From Desertivirga arenae (GTDB lineage Bacteria; Bacteroidota; Bacteroidia; Sphingobacteriales; Sphingobacteriaceae), in contig NZ_JAFEWE010000001.1 in the NCBI RefSeq assembly GCF_017355785.1, positions 930,001 through 994,000 of the forward strand: a DNA stretch of 64,000 bases. The letters are read 5' to 3'. Every line of letters begins with the position of its first letter. Position 1 is the stretch's first letter. The translations under genes were made by a program, and so were the position numbers. The notes under the pieces were generated by a model that saw only the letters and a list, made by a program, of their open reading frames with translations, made no database searches and was not told the DNA's origin. Shown piece by piece: positions 35,781 through 44,766 of the stretch.

Positions 35781-35969
35781 TGTATAAGAAAATTTTATTC
35801 TGTTAAAAAATGGTTCAAAAGCCTGTTATTCAGAAAGCCCTGGATCAAGGCCAAATCAAAAATGCTGCTGAATACGCCGGGCAAACCTACAGCTTATTAA
35901 AGAGAAATAAGATGAGATATGTATCACAAAGCAGTTACAAAGGAATACAAGAAGAAATGACGGTCTATA

Positions 35970-36004
35970 AAATTAAAAAGCAGCCTCAAGGGATGAGGCT
36001 GCTT
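35970..36004 (-). terminator. Terminator of the HIT-family gene
   Basis: Perfect 11-bp arms AAGCAGCCTCA/TGAGGCTGCTT with a 5-nt loop, followed on the minus strand by TTTTAATTTT. Confidence 0.85.
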
Positions 36005-36039
36005 AACATGAGGGTATTCTTTCGATCGAAAACGAACTG

Positions 36040-36468
36040 TTACAAATTTTCCTTGATCTTGTTAATCACTTCGGTATACTCGCTCTCTGAAAGATATACT
36101 TTTTCATCAGGCTGCATGTCGAAGGTACTTCCCCACTTCGGTGCATTCTCATATTTAGGTACGATGTGAAAGTGAATATGAGGCATTTTATCACCATAAG
36201 CCCCATAGTTGATCTTTCCCGGGCTAAAAGCCGTTTTTACAGCCTTTGCTACTCTTGCAACATCTTTGGTGAACAATATCATTTCTTCCTCGCTCAATTC
36301 AAAGATCTCGTTCTTATGTTCCTTTTTGTAAGCTACTACACAGCGGCCTTTATAGGTCTGCTCTTTAAAAAGATACAGGATCGAAGCATCTAATTCAGCA
36401 ACTTCTATCATCAGATCAGAAAGACGCTGATCTTTTGCGCAATACATGCACTCGGTATTTGTCGACAT
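36040..36468 (-). CDS. HIT-family (histidine triad) protein
   Basis: 142 residues, cytoplasmic. The histidine triad HIHFHIVP lies near residue 105. The N-terminal pair CMYC could form half of a metal site but lacks an obvious partner. HIT proteins are nucleotide-binding hydrolases or transferases (Hint-like, cleaving nucleoside phosphoramidates or AMP conjugates). The gene sits inside the glycan-degradation run, on the same strand, with its own strong terminator. It looks like a housekeeping gene rather than part of the pathway. Confidence 0.92.
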   Translation of the reverse strand: MSTNTECMYCAKDQRLSDLMIEVAELDASILYLFKEQTYKGRCVVAYKKEHKNEIFELSEEEMILFTKDVARVAKAVKTAFSPGKINYGAYGDKMPHIHFHIVPKYENAPKWGSTFDMQPDEKVYLSESEYTEVINKIKENL

Positions 36469-36577
36469 ACTAAATTTGAATATTTATTGGTTATTGCGGC
36501 AATATCTGAGTTTTAATTTATACTGAATATGTCTATTATCAAATTTCTGGAATTAACCGGCATTAATATCAATCGCT

Positions 36578-37735
36578 TTAATTTAGCCAGAGTATAGGAT
36601 GACGTACCGGAAGGTTTCTTAATACCTCCTCGACCTGTGGGTTATGGTCCAGGTCTTTCCAGGTATTGAACCAGGCTTTTTGCTTATAGGCCTTTGCTCC
36701 AAGTATCAGGAAAGGTTGGGCAACAGGCCAATTCTCCCAATACATCACATCCCAGGCAAAGGGCCAGTGCTTCTTATTCTTAACGTAGGGATACAGGAAC
36801 TCAATACCTTTCTTTATGCTTCGACCATCGCTTAACTTGTAATTGAACAGGTTCTCGGTCTTATCTGAAAGGATCATACAGGTCACAACCATTGCATCAA
36901 GATTGAATATGGAGTAGCCATAAGGCTTGGTGCGCTTAAGCTCTAAAGGGAAACTGCCATCCAGGGCCATTTGCCCTGGTAGTAAGGTGTTCTTGTATCG
37001 ATCTCTACAAATAGAGAGGATGCTTTTGTTATCAGTGAACCTTGCAAAAGCAGCAACCTGCATTACCCAACAGGTCCCATGATTGTTCGTAGCATTCATT
37101 TCGTCCTTTCCGTAAGGATGAGTTGTTAACCAGGTAATGTATAGACCGAACCAATTCTTAATTTTAGCAACAGTATTCTTTTCCATCGCCTTTGCCAGTT
37201 CCATTACCATGATCCCCTTTACCACTTCAATAAGATGGATCGTATCGATAATGCCTATACCCCGACCGGTAAACCGTCCTTTAATTGCCTGTGCATAAAG
37301 GAGATTGGGGTTCATTAAAGTACCCTCATCTACAAACCAGGCTTTCAGATGCATCAACGCGTGACGCACATATTTTTCGTCCCCCGTTATTTTGTAGGCT
37401 GATGCTAATGCTCCTATAATGCGACTGAAGCGAATCATGGCCTGACGATGCGCAACAAAGTTTTCAGGATTAGTGAGGCCGTCCTTTTGAATATAAGGAC
37501 CGGATGGATTTTTAGGGTCTGGCCACCAATAGTCGCCCTCTGAATAAAAATCGTGTTTGCCTCCGGCACTTCTTGGAGATGAAGCCGCAGTAACAGTTAC
37601 AGGTTGTTGCTGCAACGCCCAGGCCGCTTCTTCCAAAATTTGCCTCCGTAACACTTTAATGGCTTTTCCTTGAAAGCTGGCAAAACACTGAGCTACGATA
37701 AATAACTGTAAGATAATGATCCTTAGGACTCTCAT
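36578..37735 (-). CDS. Alginate-lyase-superfamily polysaccharide lyase
   Basis: 385 residues with a signal peptide (about 1-19, LFIVAQCFAS). It matches the alginate_lyase alpha/alpha-barrel superfamily used by PL5 and PL38: GDYWWPDPKNPSGPYIQKDG near the N terminus, ATNNHGTCW near residue 217 with Asn/His of the active site, and KPYGYSIFNLDAMV. PL5 cleaves mannuronan and PL38 glucuronan; sequence reading alone cannot choose between them. It starts 8 bp downstream of a GH88 gene, and the two are probably coupled: the lyase makes unsaturated uronic-acid ends and GH88 removes them. Confidence 0.82.
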   Translation of the reverse strand: MRVLRIIILQLFIVAQCFASFQGKAIKVLRRQILEEAAWALQQQPVTVTAASSPRSAGGKHDFYSEGDYWWPDPKNPSGPYIQKDGLTNPENFVAHRQAMIRFSRIIGALASAYKITGDEKYVRHALMHLKAWFVDEGTLMNPNLLYAQAIKGRFTGRGIGIIDTIHLIEVVKGIMVMELAKAMEKNTVAKIKNWFGLYITWLTTHPYGKDEMNATNNHGTCWVMQVAAFARFTDNKSILSICRDRYKNTLLPGQMALDGSFPLELKRTKPYGYSIFNLDAMVVTCMILSDKTENLFNYKLSDGRSIKKGIEFLYPYVKNKKHWPFAWDVMYWENWPVAQPFLILGAKAYKQKAWFNTWKDLDHNPQVEEVLRNLPVRHPILWLN

Positions 37736-37743
37736 GCTTAACC

Positions 37744-38910
37744 TTACTTCTTCTTGCTCCTTAATAAGGCCTCCAGATAGTAATAATCTGCGTAGGTCAA
37801 AGGAACATCAATTTCGCTTTTTGCCGGACGGTGCCCGGTACTGTGTATCAGAATAAAGCCTCCATTCTGATTTTTAGGAGAATGGTAGTTTTTGCTTAAA
37901 GAGGAAAGAATAGCATTAGCCTTTGCCCTGTATGTTTTATCATTTGCATAGCCCGACAGTTCATATAAGGCAGAAGCTGTAATTGCTGCAGCACTGGCAT
38001 CGCGACTGGTATTAGGTATTTCAGGATCATTGTAGTCCCAATAAGGAACGAGATCTTTAGGCATTGAAGGATTATTCAGGATAAATGAAGCAATATGTTT
38101 AGCCTGTTCAAGATACCTTTTATCCTTAGTTTCCCGGTAGCAGAGCGTATATCCGTAAAGGCCCCAAGCTTGTCCCCTTGCCCAGGCTGATTCATCAGCA
38201 TATCCCTGATGAGTCATTTTTTTATTCACCCCGCCGGTTTGTGGATTGTAATCTATTACATGATACGAGCTATAGTCCGGTCGAAAGTGGTTCTTCATCG
38301 TTGTATTAGCATGTGTAACAGCTATCTTATAAAAAGAAGAATCTCCTGAAAACTTAGTTGCATCAAATAACAATTCAAGGTTCATCATATTGTCAATTAT
38401 AACAGGGTACTGCCAGATATCCTGATGGTGATCCCAGGAGCGGATAACCCCCGTTTGAGGGTTAAAACGAGAGGAAAGGGATTTTGCTGCCTGAATAATT
38501 ATCGGCTTATATCTCTCATCTTTTGTTAAACGGTAAGCGTTGCCAACGCTGCAGTAGATCATAAAACCCAGATCATGGGTACCTTTATTGAACTGCTCTT
38601 TCTCTATATTTGCAGTAAATCTTTTAGCTTCATCAAGCCATTTCGGGCTTTTGGTATAGTCATACAGGTACCATAGAATTCCGGGAAAGAACCCGCTTGT
38701 CCAATCCTTTGACACTACAAGTTTTAATTTTGCGTCTTCGAAAGTGCGGGGGGATACCTGTCCCGGTTTAGCTTCGGCTTTAGGTATTTCCCGAAGCATA
38801 TAGCTGGTCTGACTTTGGGCGAAATCAAATTCTTTCTTCACATTTACCTTCTGGGCATAAAGCGTATTTAAGCCAGCGATAAGCGCAGTTAAAAGCAGTG
38901 TACGTTTCAT
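37744..38910 (-). CDS. Unsaturated glucuronyl hydrolase, GH88
   Basis: 388 residues with a signal peptide (MKRTLLLTALIAGLNTLYAQ). It hydrates and releases the 4,5-unsaturated uronic acid left by polysaccharide lyases. The two conserved aspartates are visible, Asp113 in THDLGF and Asp173 in IIDNMMN, with the usual spacing of 60 residues. YADESAWARGQAWGLYG and RDASAAAI are further family motifs. It lies 53 bp after a GH2 gene and 8 bp before the lyase gene. Export indicates that it acts in the periplasm. Confidence 0.95.
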   Translation of the reverse strand: MKRTLLLTALIAGLNTLYAQKVNVKKEFDFAQSQTSYMLREIPKAEAKPGQVSPRTFEDAKLKLVVSKDWTSGFFPGILWYLYDYTKSPKWLDEAKRFTANIEKEQFNKGTHDLGFMIYCSVGNAYRLTKDERYKPIIIQAAKSLSSRFNPQTGVIRSWDHHQDIWQYPVIIDNMMNLELLFDATKFSGDSSFYKIAVTHANTTMKNHFRPDYSSYHVIDYNPQTGGVNKKMTHQGYADESAWARGQAWGLYGYTLCYRETKDKRYLEQAKHIASFILNNPSMPKDLVPYWDYNDPEIPNTSRDASAAAITASALYELSGYANDKTYRAKANAILSSLSKNYHSPKNQNGGFILIHSTGHRPAKSEIDVPLTYADYYYLEALLRSKKK

Positions 38911-38963
38911 ATTGGTTTTCGTTTGAGTATGTGTTCTGATATTTTTTTTTACGCAGCTGGCGT

Positions 38964-41426
38964 TTAATCTCCAAGTTTTAAGAAAGCTGTTCCGATGCCA
39001 TCTATCGATGCACTTACAATACTGTTTCCCTTACCCGTATTTACCTTAATAATAGCGCGGCCATTGTATAGCTGTACAACCCTTGCCCCCGTTGAGGTTC
39101 CTTGATTATCGATCAGCTTACCATCCCCTGCAAGTCCGAACTTTACAACATTCGCTGCGTCCAGGCATTGTACCCCCGCAGCATCAAACAGTTTTACCTC
39201 CACGGTGATAGTTCCGTCCCTTTCATCTATTTTTTGAACTTCGAGTTTTGCTGGTGCTGTCCACTTCCTTGTTTCATAATTGAAGCTGATCGTATCCGAA
39301 ACTACGGTCCTTCCCTTTGTTGCCGCCACCCTGATCGTATTTTTACCGGCCTGCAGTGGTAGGTTCCATCGTAATCCGGCAGCAGGGAAATCCTGACTGT
39401 TTCTGGTTTTAATGCCATAGCTTTTATCGTTCAGAAAAAGCTCGGCTTTCTCACAATTGGAGTATACCTTAACCATTTTAGATTGGCCTGCACCGCCCCA
39501 CCTTACCGGCCAGCTGTGGCCATAGATATGCACCATGGGCTCGGTGGTCCAATAGGATTGAAAGACATAATAGGCTTCTTTTTTTGTAAGATCTCTTTCC
39601 ACCACACCTTTCTGATTTACGTATGGAACAGGATTATCTGGTCGAACAGGGGTTGAGAAATCCTTAAAGGTCCAAAAAGCAGAGCCGATTAACCATGGCA
39701 TGGTCTCCTGCTCCTTAAGATGCCAATCCATCAAATTACATATATACGATTCGCTCCAGTCGCCGTCTTTAGAAACACGGGCTGAACCTCCAAAAAGGGA
39801 AGCATCTCCGGCCCGTTCGTCTGCACCGTCACCTTCCTTCACCTGAATCAAGGCATTGTCGGGGTTTTCCGAATGACGGCGGGCATGGCTGTCGCCTCCC
39901 CACTCTGCATGAAAAAAATGTTTTACCCTCTGGTTCTCCTCCTCTGACACCTTTTTGTATTCGGTGTAGATTCCACGATACCAGCCTGCCCAAATTGAAG
40001 GAGAATAAACATCAACAATATCTTTGCAAAAATCACATCGACGTATGGCAGTTTTTCGTGTTGGATCAAGACGATGAGACAGATTGTTCAGCTCTTTCAT
40101 AAAAGTACGGATCTGCTGCTGATCGAATGCAGGAAAGTCCCCTGGCCAATCGTTCTCATTCCCCAATCCCCAGATGATAACGGAAGGATGGTTGTAATGC
40201 TGCTCGATCATATTGGTAAGCATCCTTTTTGCCTGTGTTTGATAAACCTCTCCGCCTAAACCTCCACGGCACCAGGGTATTTCTTCCCATACCAGTATCC
40301 CAAGACTATCACATAGGTTGAGTACTATGCGAGACTGTTGATAATGCCCCAGGCGAATGAAATTTGCTCCCATCTGCTTGATCAGCAGCATTTCATTCCT
40401 AATTTGATCTTCAGTCATCGCTGCAGCTACGCCTGCATGATCTTCATGGCGGTGAGTTCCCCTGAGAAGTAATCTTTTTCCATTCAGAATAAATGGTCCC
40501 TTATCCTGAAACTCAAATTTGCGAAAACCAACCTTCTCCACCTGCTTAAAACTTCCTTCCGGACTGATCACCGAAGCTTCTATTGAATATAGGAGTGGCT
40601 TGTCAGGTTGCCATTTATCAGGATTCTTAATCTTTAATGTGCCTAACGTTAAATCTCCATTCAAAGACGTTAAAGGACTTTTTATAGTACCGATCTCTTT
40701 ACCTTTCGGATCCTTGAGCTTAAGAACAAGGTTCCCCTTAACCAGATGATGAGGATTGTAGAATCGGCCCCTTACCTGAATTGTCCCAGTATTTAGATCA
40801 TTACTTAGCACTGCTTCTGCAAATAATTTGTCGAAACTTAAAGCCGGCACATAAACAAGATTGAGATACCGGTAAATTCCCCCATAGATATTAAAGTCAC
40901 TCAGGCTGGAAGGGATCATTTCAGCATCCCGGGAGTTATCACAACGAATGGAAACAGGTACCATTCCTTTAAACTGCTTCGTAAAAGCCTCAGTTCTTTT
41001 GAATGCTTCTACTGCTTCCGTAATATCAGTAGTCCATTCGTCATATCCACCTGTGTGCTCTGCAACTTTAGTAGTATAAACGTATACCGAGGTCTTCTGC
41101 CCGGCTCCTTCAAAATGTAGTAACGTACGGCCTTGATGATAAGGATTATCCACGCGGAGACTGGTCTTATACCAACCCGGGCCCTGATAATAGTTAAGTT
41201 CCGGATCCACTCCATCCTGTGCATTAAAGCAATGTGGCAAAGTAACATCTGTCCATAGGGGAACACTCTCTGAACTTCCCTTTGCTACTGGTCTGACTGC
41301 TTCCCATACGCTTCCCAGATCCTGTCGAAGGTACTGCCAGCCACTATTTATCCGTTTGGTTTGCTGGCTATAGCTATAGAGGGAGGTAACTACAAGGCTA
41401 AAAAGTAAAATATAAAATCTTCTCAC
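38964..41426 (-). CDS. Glycoside hydrolase family 2 enzyme
   Basis: 820 residues, signal peptide about 1-20 (ending YSYSQ). The domains follow the GH2 order: sugar-binding jelly roll (about 25-205, FEGAGQKTSVYVYTTKVAEHTGGYDE), Ig-like (about 210-310), TIM barrel (about 315-620), and C-terminal Ig-like domains. The likely acid/base is the Glu of WGLGNENDWP and the likely nucleophile that of HAEWGGD. GH2 covers beta-galactosidases, glucuronidases and mannosidases; the pathway context suggests an exo-enzyme on oligosaccharides from an acidic polysaccharide. It is part of the minus-strand run, 29 bp after the preceding GH2. Confidence 0.93.
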   Translation of the reverse strand: MRRFYILLFSLVVTSLYSYSQQTKRINSGWQYLRQDLGSVWEAVRPVAKGSSESVPLWTDVTLPHCFNAQDGVDPELNYYQGPGWYKTSLRVDNPYHQGRTLLHFEGAGQKTSVYVYTTKVAEHTGGYDEWTTDITEAVEAFKRTEAFTKQFKGMVPVSIRCDNSRDAEMIPSSLSDFNIYGGIYRYLNLVYVPALSFDKLFAEAVLSNDLNTGTIQVRGRFYNPHHLVKGNLVLKLKDPKGKEIGTIKSPLTSLNGDLTLGTLKIKNPDKWQPDKPLLYSIEASVISPEGSFKQVEKVGFRKFEFQDKGPFILNGKRLLLRGTHRHEDHAGVAAAMTEDQIRNEMLLIKQMGANFIRLGHYQQSRIVLNLCDSLGILVWEEIPWCRGGLGGEVYQTQAKRMLTNMIEQHYNHPSVIIWGLGNENDWPGDFPAFDQQQIRTFMKELNNLSHRLDPTRKTAIRRCDFCKDIVDVYSPSIWAGWYRGIYTEYKKVSEEENQRVKHFFHAEWGGDSHARRHSENPDNALIQVKEGDGADERAGDASLFGGSARVSKDGDWSESYICNLMDWHLKEQETMPWLIGSAFWTFKDFSTPVRPDNPVPYVNQKGVVERDLTKKEAYYVFQSYWTTEPMVHIYGHSWPVRWGGAGQSKMVKVYSNCEKAELFLNDKSYGIKTRNSQDFPAAGLRWNLPLQAGKNTIRVAATKGRTVVSDTISFNYETRKWTAPAKLEVQKIDERDGTITVEVKLFDAAGVQCLDAANVVKFGLAGDGKLIDNQGTSTGARVVQLYNGRAIIKVNTGKGNSIVSASIDGIGTAFLKLGD

Positions 41427-41455
41427 GATTGATTCTGGTGCTGTTTTTTGCTTGT

Positions 41456-44119
41456 TTAATTAATTCTAGTTACCTGCAGGGCATTTAAAACAGGTTGTCC
41501 TACAATAGCATTGAAAGAGATCTCTATTCCTTTGCCATGTTCAGCTACTACTTTTAAGCTTTCATAACCTGCTCTTAGCGGCCCATAACGTTTGGAGATG
41601 TCGAAGTTTTGGAAAACAGGAATCTTATTGACAGAAATATTAAAAACCCGGTTCTCTGCCTTATTTTTTTGAACCGAGTTATCCAGATTATAAGCAAGAG
41701 CTTCCTTAGCTTCTGAGGTAGTAAGTTCTGCAAAATGAAGGGTGAGTGAATACTCTCCGTCTGCCAGATCCAGCTTATATTTTTGTATCCCGGTAACCTG
41801 AGTTTGATAAACAGGGTCATTAGGAGTTTCTTTAATATCACGATCAGTACCGTAACTTTGACGGGCATTTCCAAGTTTAAAAGGTTTGCCACCTATATAG
41901 CCCCATGAGCCCGCCTTATACTGATTAGAGGGTATCCATACCTGCCCTTTATCGTCCTCAAAAGAGCGTTTTGCCCCTAAAAGCAGGTTCAGGTGATTGA
42001 TCTTATCGGGAGATTGCACATCGTAGTCTATTACCGCAACGTCACGGTATTCCTTACCATTAATCAAGGTCCTCGCCTCAATTTGGTTTTGTCCGTCTGT
42101 AAAAGGAACAAGCCAGGTGAAGCGTCCATTAAGTGGCTTTTTATGACCTAATGATCTCCCTGAATGAAAGAGTTCCACTTCAGAGGAATTTGAAAAAACA
42201 TCTAGTTCCTGAGTACTGGTTACTGATGCCGAATCTTGTTCCCCGCTTCTCTTTCTCCAATCTGAAATACTTAGATAAGGTGTCTTCAGGAGTTGCGACT
42301 GATAAAAGCGATATAAATCTTTAGGCACACGGTCCAGGGTAAGTAAACCTTTATTATTAATATGCGGCATAGTTTCCTCTCTTGTTTCAGAGTTGAAGTC
42401 GGCCAGGTTCCATATCATACCGGCAGCAACAAAGGGCCTTTCCATCATCGCTTTGAGGTAAATATCATGAAAATTCAATGAATACTGGATACTCTTATCA
42501 AAGCGTTCAGGGTTTGAAGCCCGGATCCGGGGATCAGCATCTGCTCCATATTCGGTGATCATGGTTGGCTTTTCGGGGAACTCTTTGTGATAACGATCTA
42601 AAAATTCTCCAAAATTGGCTGGTGATCCCGAATACCATCCCTGATACAGATTCCATCCTACCACTTGAGGAATATCAATAAGGCCTGCTTGCTTATAGCG
42701 GTTAAAGTCGCCGTGATGAGCAATCATGGTATACCGGGAAGGATCTTCTGCCCTTGTAAGACTATCAAGCGATTGCGCCAATCTGGTAATATTATTGAAA
42801 TAGGTCTTTTGACGTTCTGCCTGACCTATAAATTTAGGCCGAAGCATAATTTCATTCATATAGCCCCAAAGAACTACGGAAGGGTGGTTATAATTTTGCC
42901 TGATCATCTCCACTTGCATATTTCTGCAGTTCTGAGAAAATTCTTCTGTCTCAGTAATTGCATTGACTACCGGAATTTCTACCGAGGTAAGGATACCCAA
43001 CATGTCACAAGCATTAAGCACAGCTTGATCCTGAGGGTAATGAGCTACACGCAAAAAATTGCCGCCCATATCTTTTAATAGCTTTACATCCCTATAGTTA
43101 AAGTTTTCAGGGATAGCGTTGGCCATACCCTTGAAATCCTGATGCCGGCTTGCCCCGATAAGTTTATAGGGTTTTCCATTTAGATGGAAGCCTGTAGCGC
43201 CGTCGAACCTAAACCACCTAACTCCTAAAGGATTTACCACCTGGTCCAAAATATCACCTGATTTAGCATCCTTTATTTGAGATACCACCCGGTACAAATA
43301 AGGATTTTCCGGACTCCATAAAGAAGGACTTAGAATATTATCTAAGGCTTGCTTAACATCTTTGTGTTCCCCGGATCTTAAAGAAAGCGATGTTGCACTT
43401 TCTTTAATAACTTTTCCCGAAGCATCCAGAATTATATTTTTATAAATGAACTTCTGAACTTTGGAAGACTGGTTTTCAATAACACCTTTTACAAGTACAT
43501 ATGCCTTCTTTTCAGACACAGAAGGAGTTGAAACGAAAACACTGCTTGTTCCTTTAGAATGCTGAAAGTGTACCTGGTTATTGATGATGAGGTTAACATT
43601 ACGGTATATCCCGCCGAAAAAAGTAAAATCCGCTGAAAGTGGTGGAATATTATCGTTATGACTATTATCTACCTTCACAAGAAGCGTATTGGAAGCTCCC
43701 TCTTGGAAATTTAGAAAATTGTCTGCAGGAACAATGAACGCGGTATACCCACCGGTATGAGTGGCCGCTTGTTTACCATTTATATATACATGGCTAACCT
43801 GATTAGCTCCTTCAAATTGAAGGAAAATTTTCTTCCCTTTCAGTGACTTGTCTATTGTAAGTTCCTTCTTATACCAACAAGCTGCCCTGTAGTAATCCGG
43901 GGTATCATCAACTACATCTTCAGTATTCCAACTATGCGGAAGATTTATCCTCTCCCATTTGGTCTCAGGATCAACTTTATCTACCACTACCCTATCCTTG
44001 GTAAAATACCATCCTTGACTGAGGTTCAGCACCAACCTTCCCTGTTGCGCGAAGGCTGGACCAACAACACTAATCGTGATGATAAATACCAGGATTTGAA
44101 CATACCTGGCCCTTGACAT
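41456..44119 (-). CDS. Glycoside hydrolase family 2 enzyme with C-terminal malectin domain
   Basis: 887 residues from ATG 44119 (MSRARYVQILVFIITISVVG), a signal peptide ending GPAFAQ. An ATG at 44164 is in frame but adds an unlikely leader. GH2 domains: jelly roll (about 25-200), Ig-like, TIM barrel with likely acid/base Glu in WGYMNEIM and likely nucleophile in ITEYGADADP. The C-terminal malectin-like domain (about 715-885; YSLTLHFAELT, NISVNKIPVFQNFDI) probably binds carbohydrate. It is the first gene of the minus-strand degradation operon and has a promoter candidate about 150 bp upstream. Confidence 0.93.
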   Translation of the reverse strand: MSRARYVQILVFIITISVVGPAFAQQGRLVLNLSQGWYFTKDRVVVDKVDPETKWERINLPHSWNTEDVVDDTPDYYRAACWYKKELTIDKSLKGKKIFLQFEGANQVSHVYINGKQAATHTGGYTAFIVPADNFLNFQEGASNTLLVKVDNSHNDNIPPLSADFTFFGGIYRNVNLIINNQVHFQHSKGTSSVFVSTPSVSEKKAYVLVKGVIENQSSKVQKFIYKNIILDASGKVIKESATSLSLRSGEHKDVKQALDNILSPSLWSPENPYLYRVVSQIKDAKSGDILDQVVNPLGVRWFRFDGATGFHLNGKPYKLIGASRHQDFKGMANAIPENFNYRDVKLLKDMGGNFLRVAHYPQDQAVLNACDMLGILTSVEIPVVNAITETEEFSQNCRNMQVEMIRQNYNHPSVVLWGYMNEIMLRPKFIGQAERQKTYFNNITRLAQSLDSLTRAEDPSRYTMIAHHGDFNRYKQAGLIDIPQVVGWNLYQGWYSGSPANFGEFLDRYHKEFPEKPTMITEYGADADPRIRASNPERFDKSIQYSLNFHDIYLKAMMERPFVAAGMIWNLADFNSETREETMPHINNKGLLTLDRVPKDLYRFYQSQLLKTPYLSISDWRKRSGEQDSASVTSTQELDVFSNSSEVELFHSGRSLGHKKPLNGRFTWLVPFTDGQNQIEARTLINGKEYRDVAVIDYDVQSPDKINHLNLLLGAKRSFEDDKGQVWIPSNQYKAGSWGYIGGKPFKLGNARQSYGTDRDIKETPNDPVYQTQVTGIQKYKLDLADGEYSLTLHFAELTTSEAKEALAYNLDNSVQKNKAENRVFNISVNKIPVFQNFDISKRYGPLRAGYESLKVVAEHGKGIEISFNAIVGQPVLNALQVTRIN

Positions 44120-44766
44120 TATTCCTCTAAATTCAAATTGATTTAAAACACGCTCTAAGTTCATTTCCCTTTTTATTCATCTTACAAACCATCCTAATTA
44201 CGATGTTGCCATACGGTACTTTGAGCACTTGCCTAATCCATTACCATGGCTATTGTCTATAACTGGTTTTGTAAAGTTAGTGTAGAATATCTATACCAAA
44301 CAAGAGAAAAATCACTTAAAATATTGAAAATCAAAAGATTAAAACAAAAACAATACGCTTAAATCGCCTGAATATAAATCGTTATCCGGCTGATAGAGAT
44401 GCCCTAAAATAGGATTCGGCCAGGGATCAATTTATTTTCCGATACGTTTTACACACAATTAAAAAAAATAAGAACCTCAGTTGGCTGTGATGTACATAGA
44501 AGTCGTCATAACGGCATCCGAATAGATGGCTAAAAATTATTTTATTTTTTTTCATTGCTTTTTATGCGTATCACCTAGATCTGCCTTAAGGAAAAGAGCA
44601 GTCTGTTTATCAGACAATTACAAGATTATAAAATTGTTAAGCAAGCGCATCAAATACATTTTAAGTGTTTGATTTACAGATATTTATGTATTTTATAATT
44701 CAATTATTGCATTTACCTTAGCCCTCGTTAACGAATGTTTATTCATTTTTTTATTAACCAATTATT
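44120..44766. other. Divergent intergenic region between the GH2 operon and susC
   Basis: 647 bp, A+T-rich, no credible gene. It holds the candidate promoter at 44272-44300 and, 32 bp before susC, a 10-nt palindrome TCGTTAACGA (44725-44734) that could be a repressor or activator site. TACCTTAG at 44714-44721 is a weak -7 candidate for susC. Confidence 0.5.
44272..44300 (-). promoter_or_regulatory. Candidate promoter of the GH2-GH2-GH88-lyase operon
   Basis: On the minus strand: TTTG (44300-44297), 17 nt, then TAACTTTA (44279-44272), one base from TAnnTTTG. This matches Bacteroidota -33/-7 spacing and leaves a leader of about 145 nt. Confidence 0.4.

Noticed and set aside
35810-36169. 119-codon plus-strand frame between GH28 and HIT
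   Set aside because: It runs through the HIT terminator and into the HIT coding region on the other strand; it is a shadow frame.
42665-43078. 137-codon plus-strand frame inside GH2
   Set aside because: Antisense shadow of the 41456-44119 gene.
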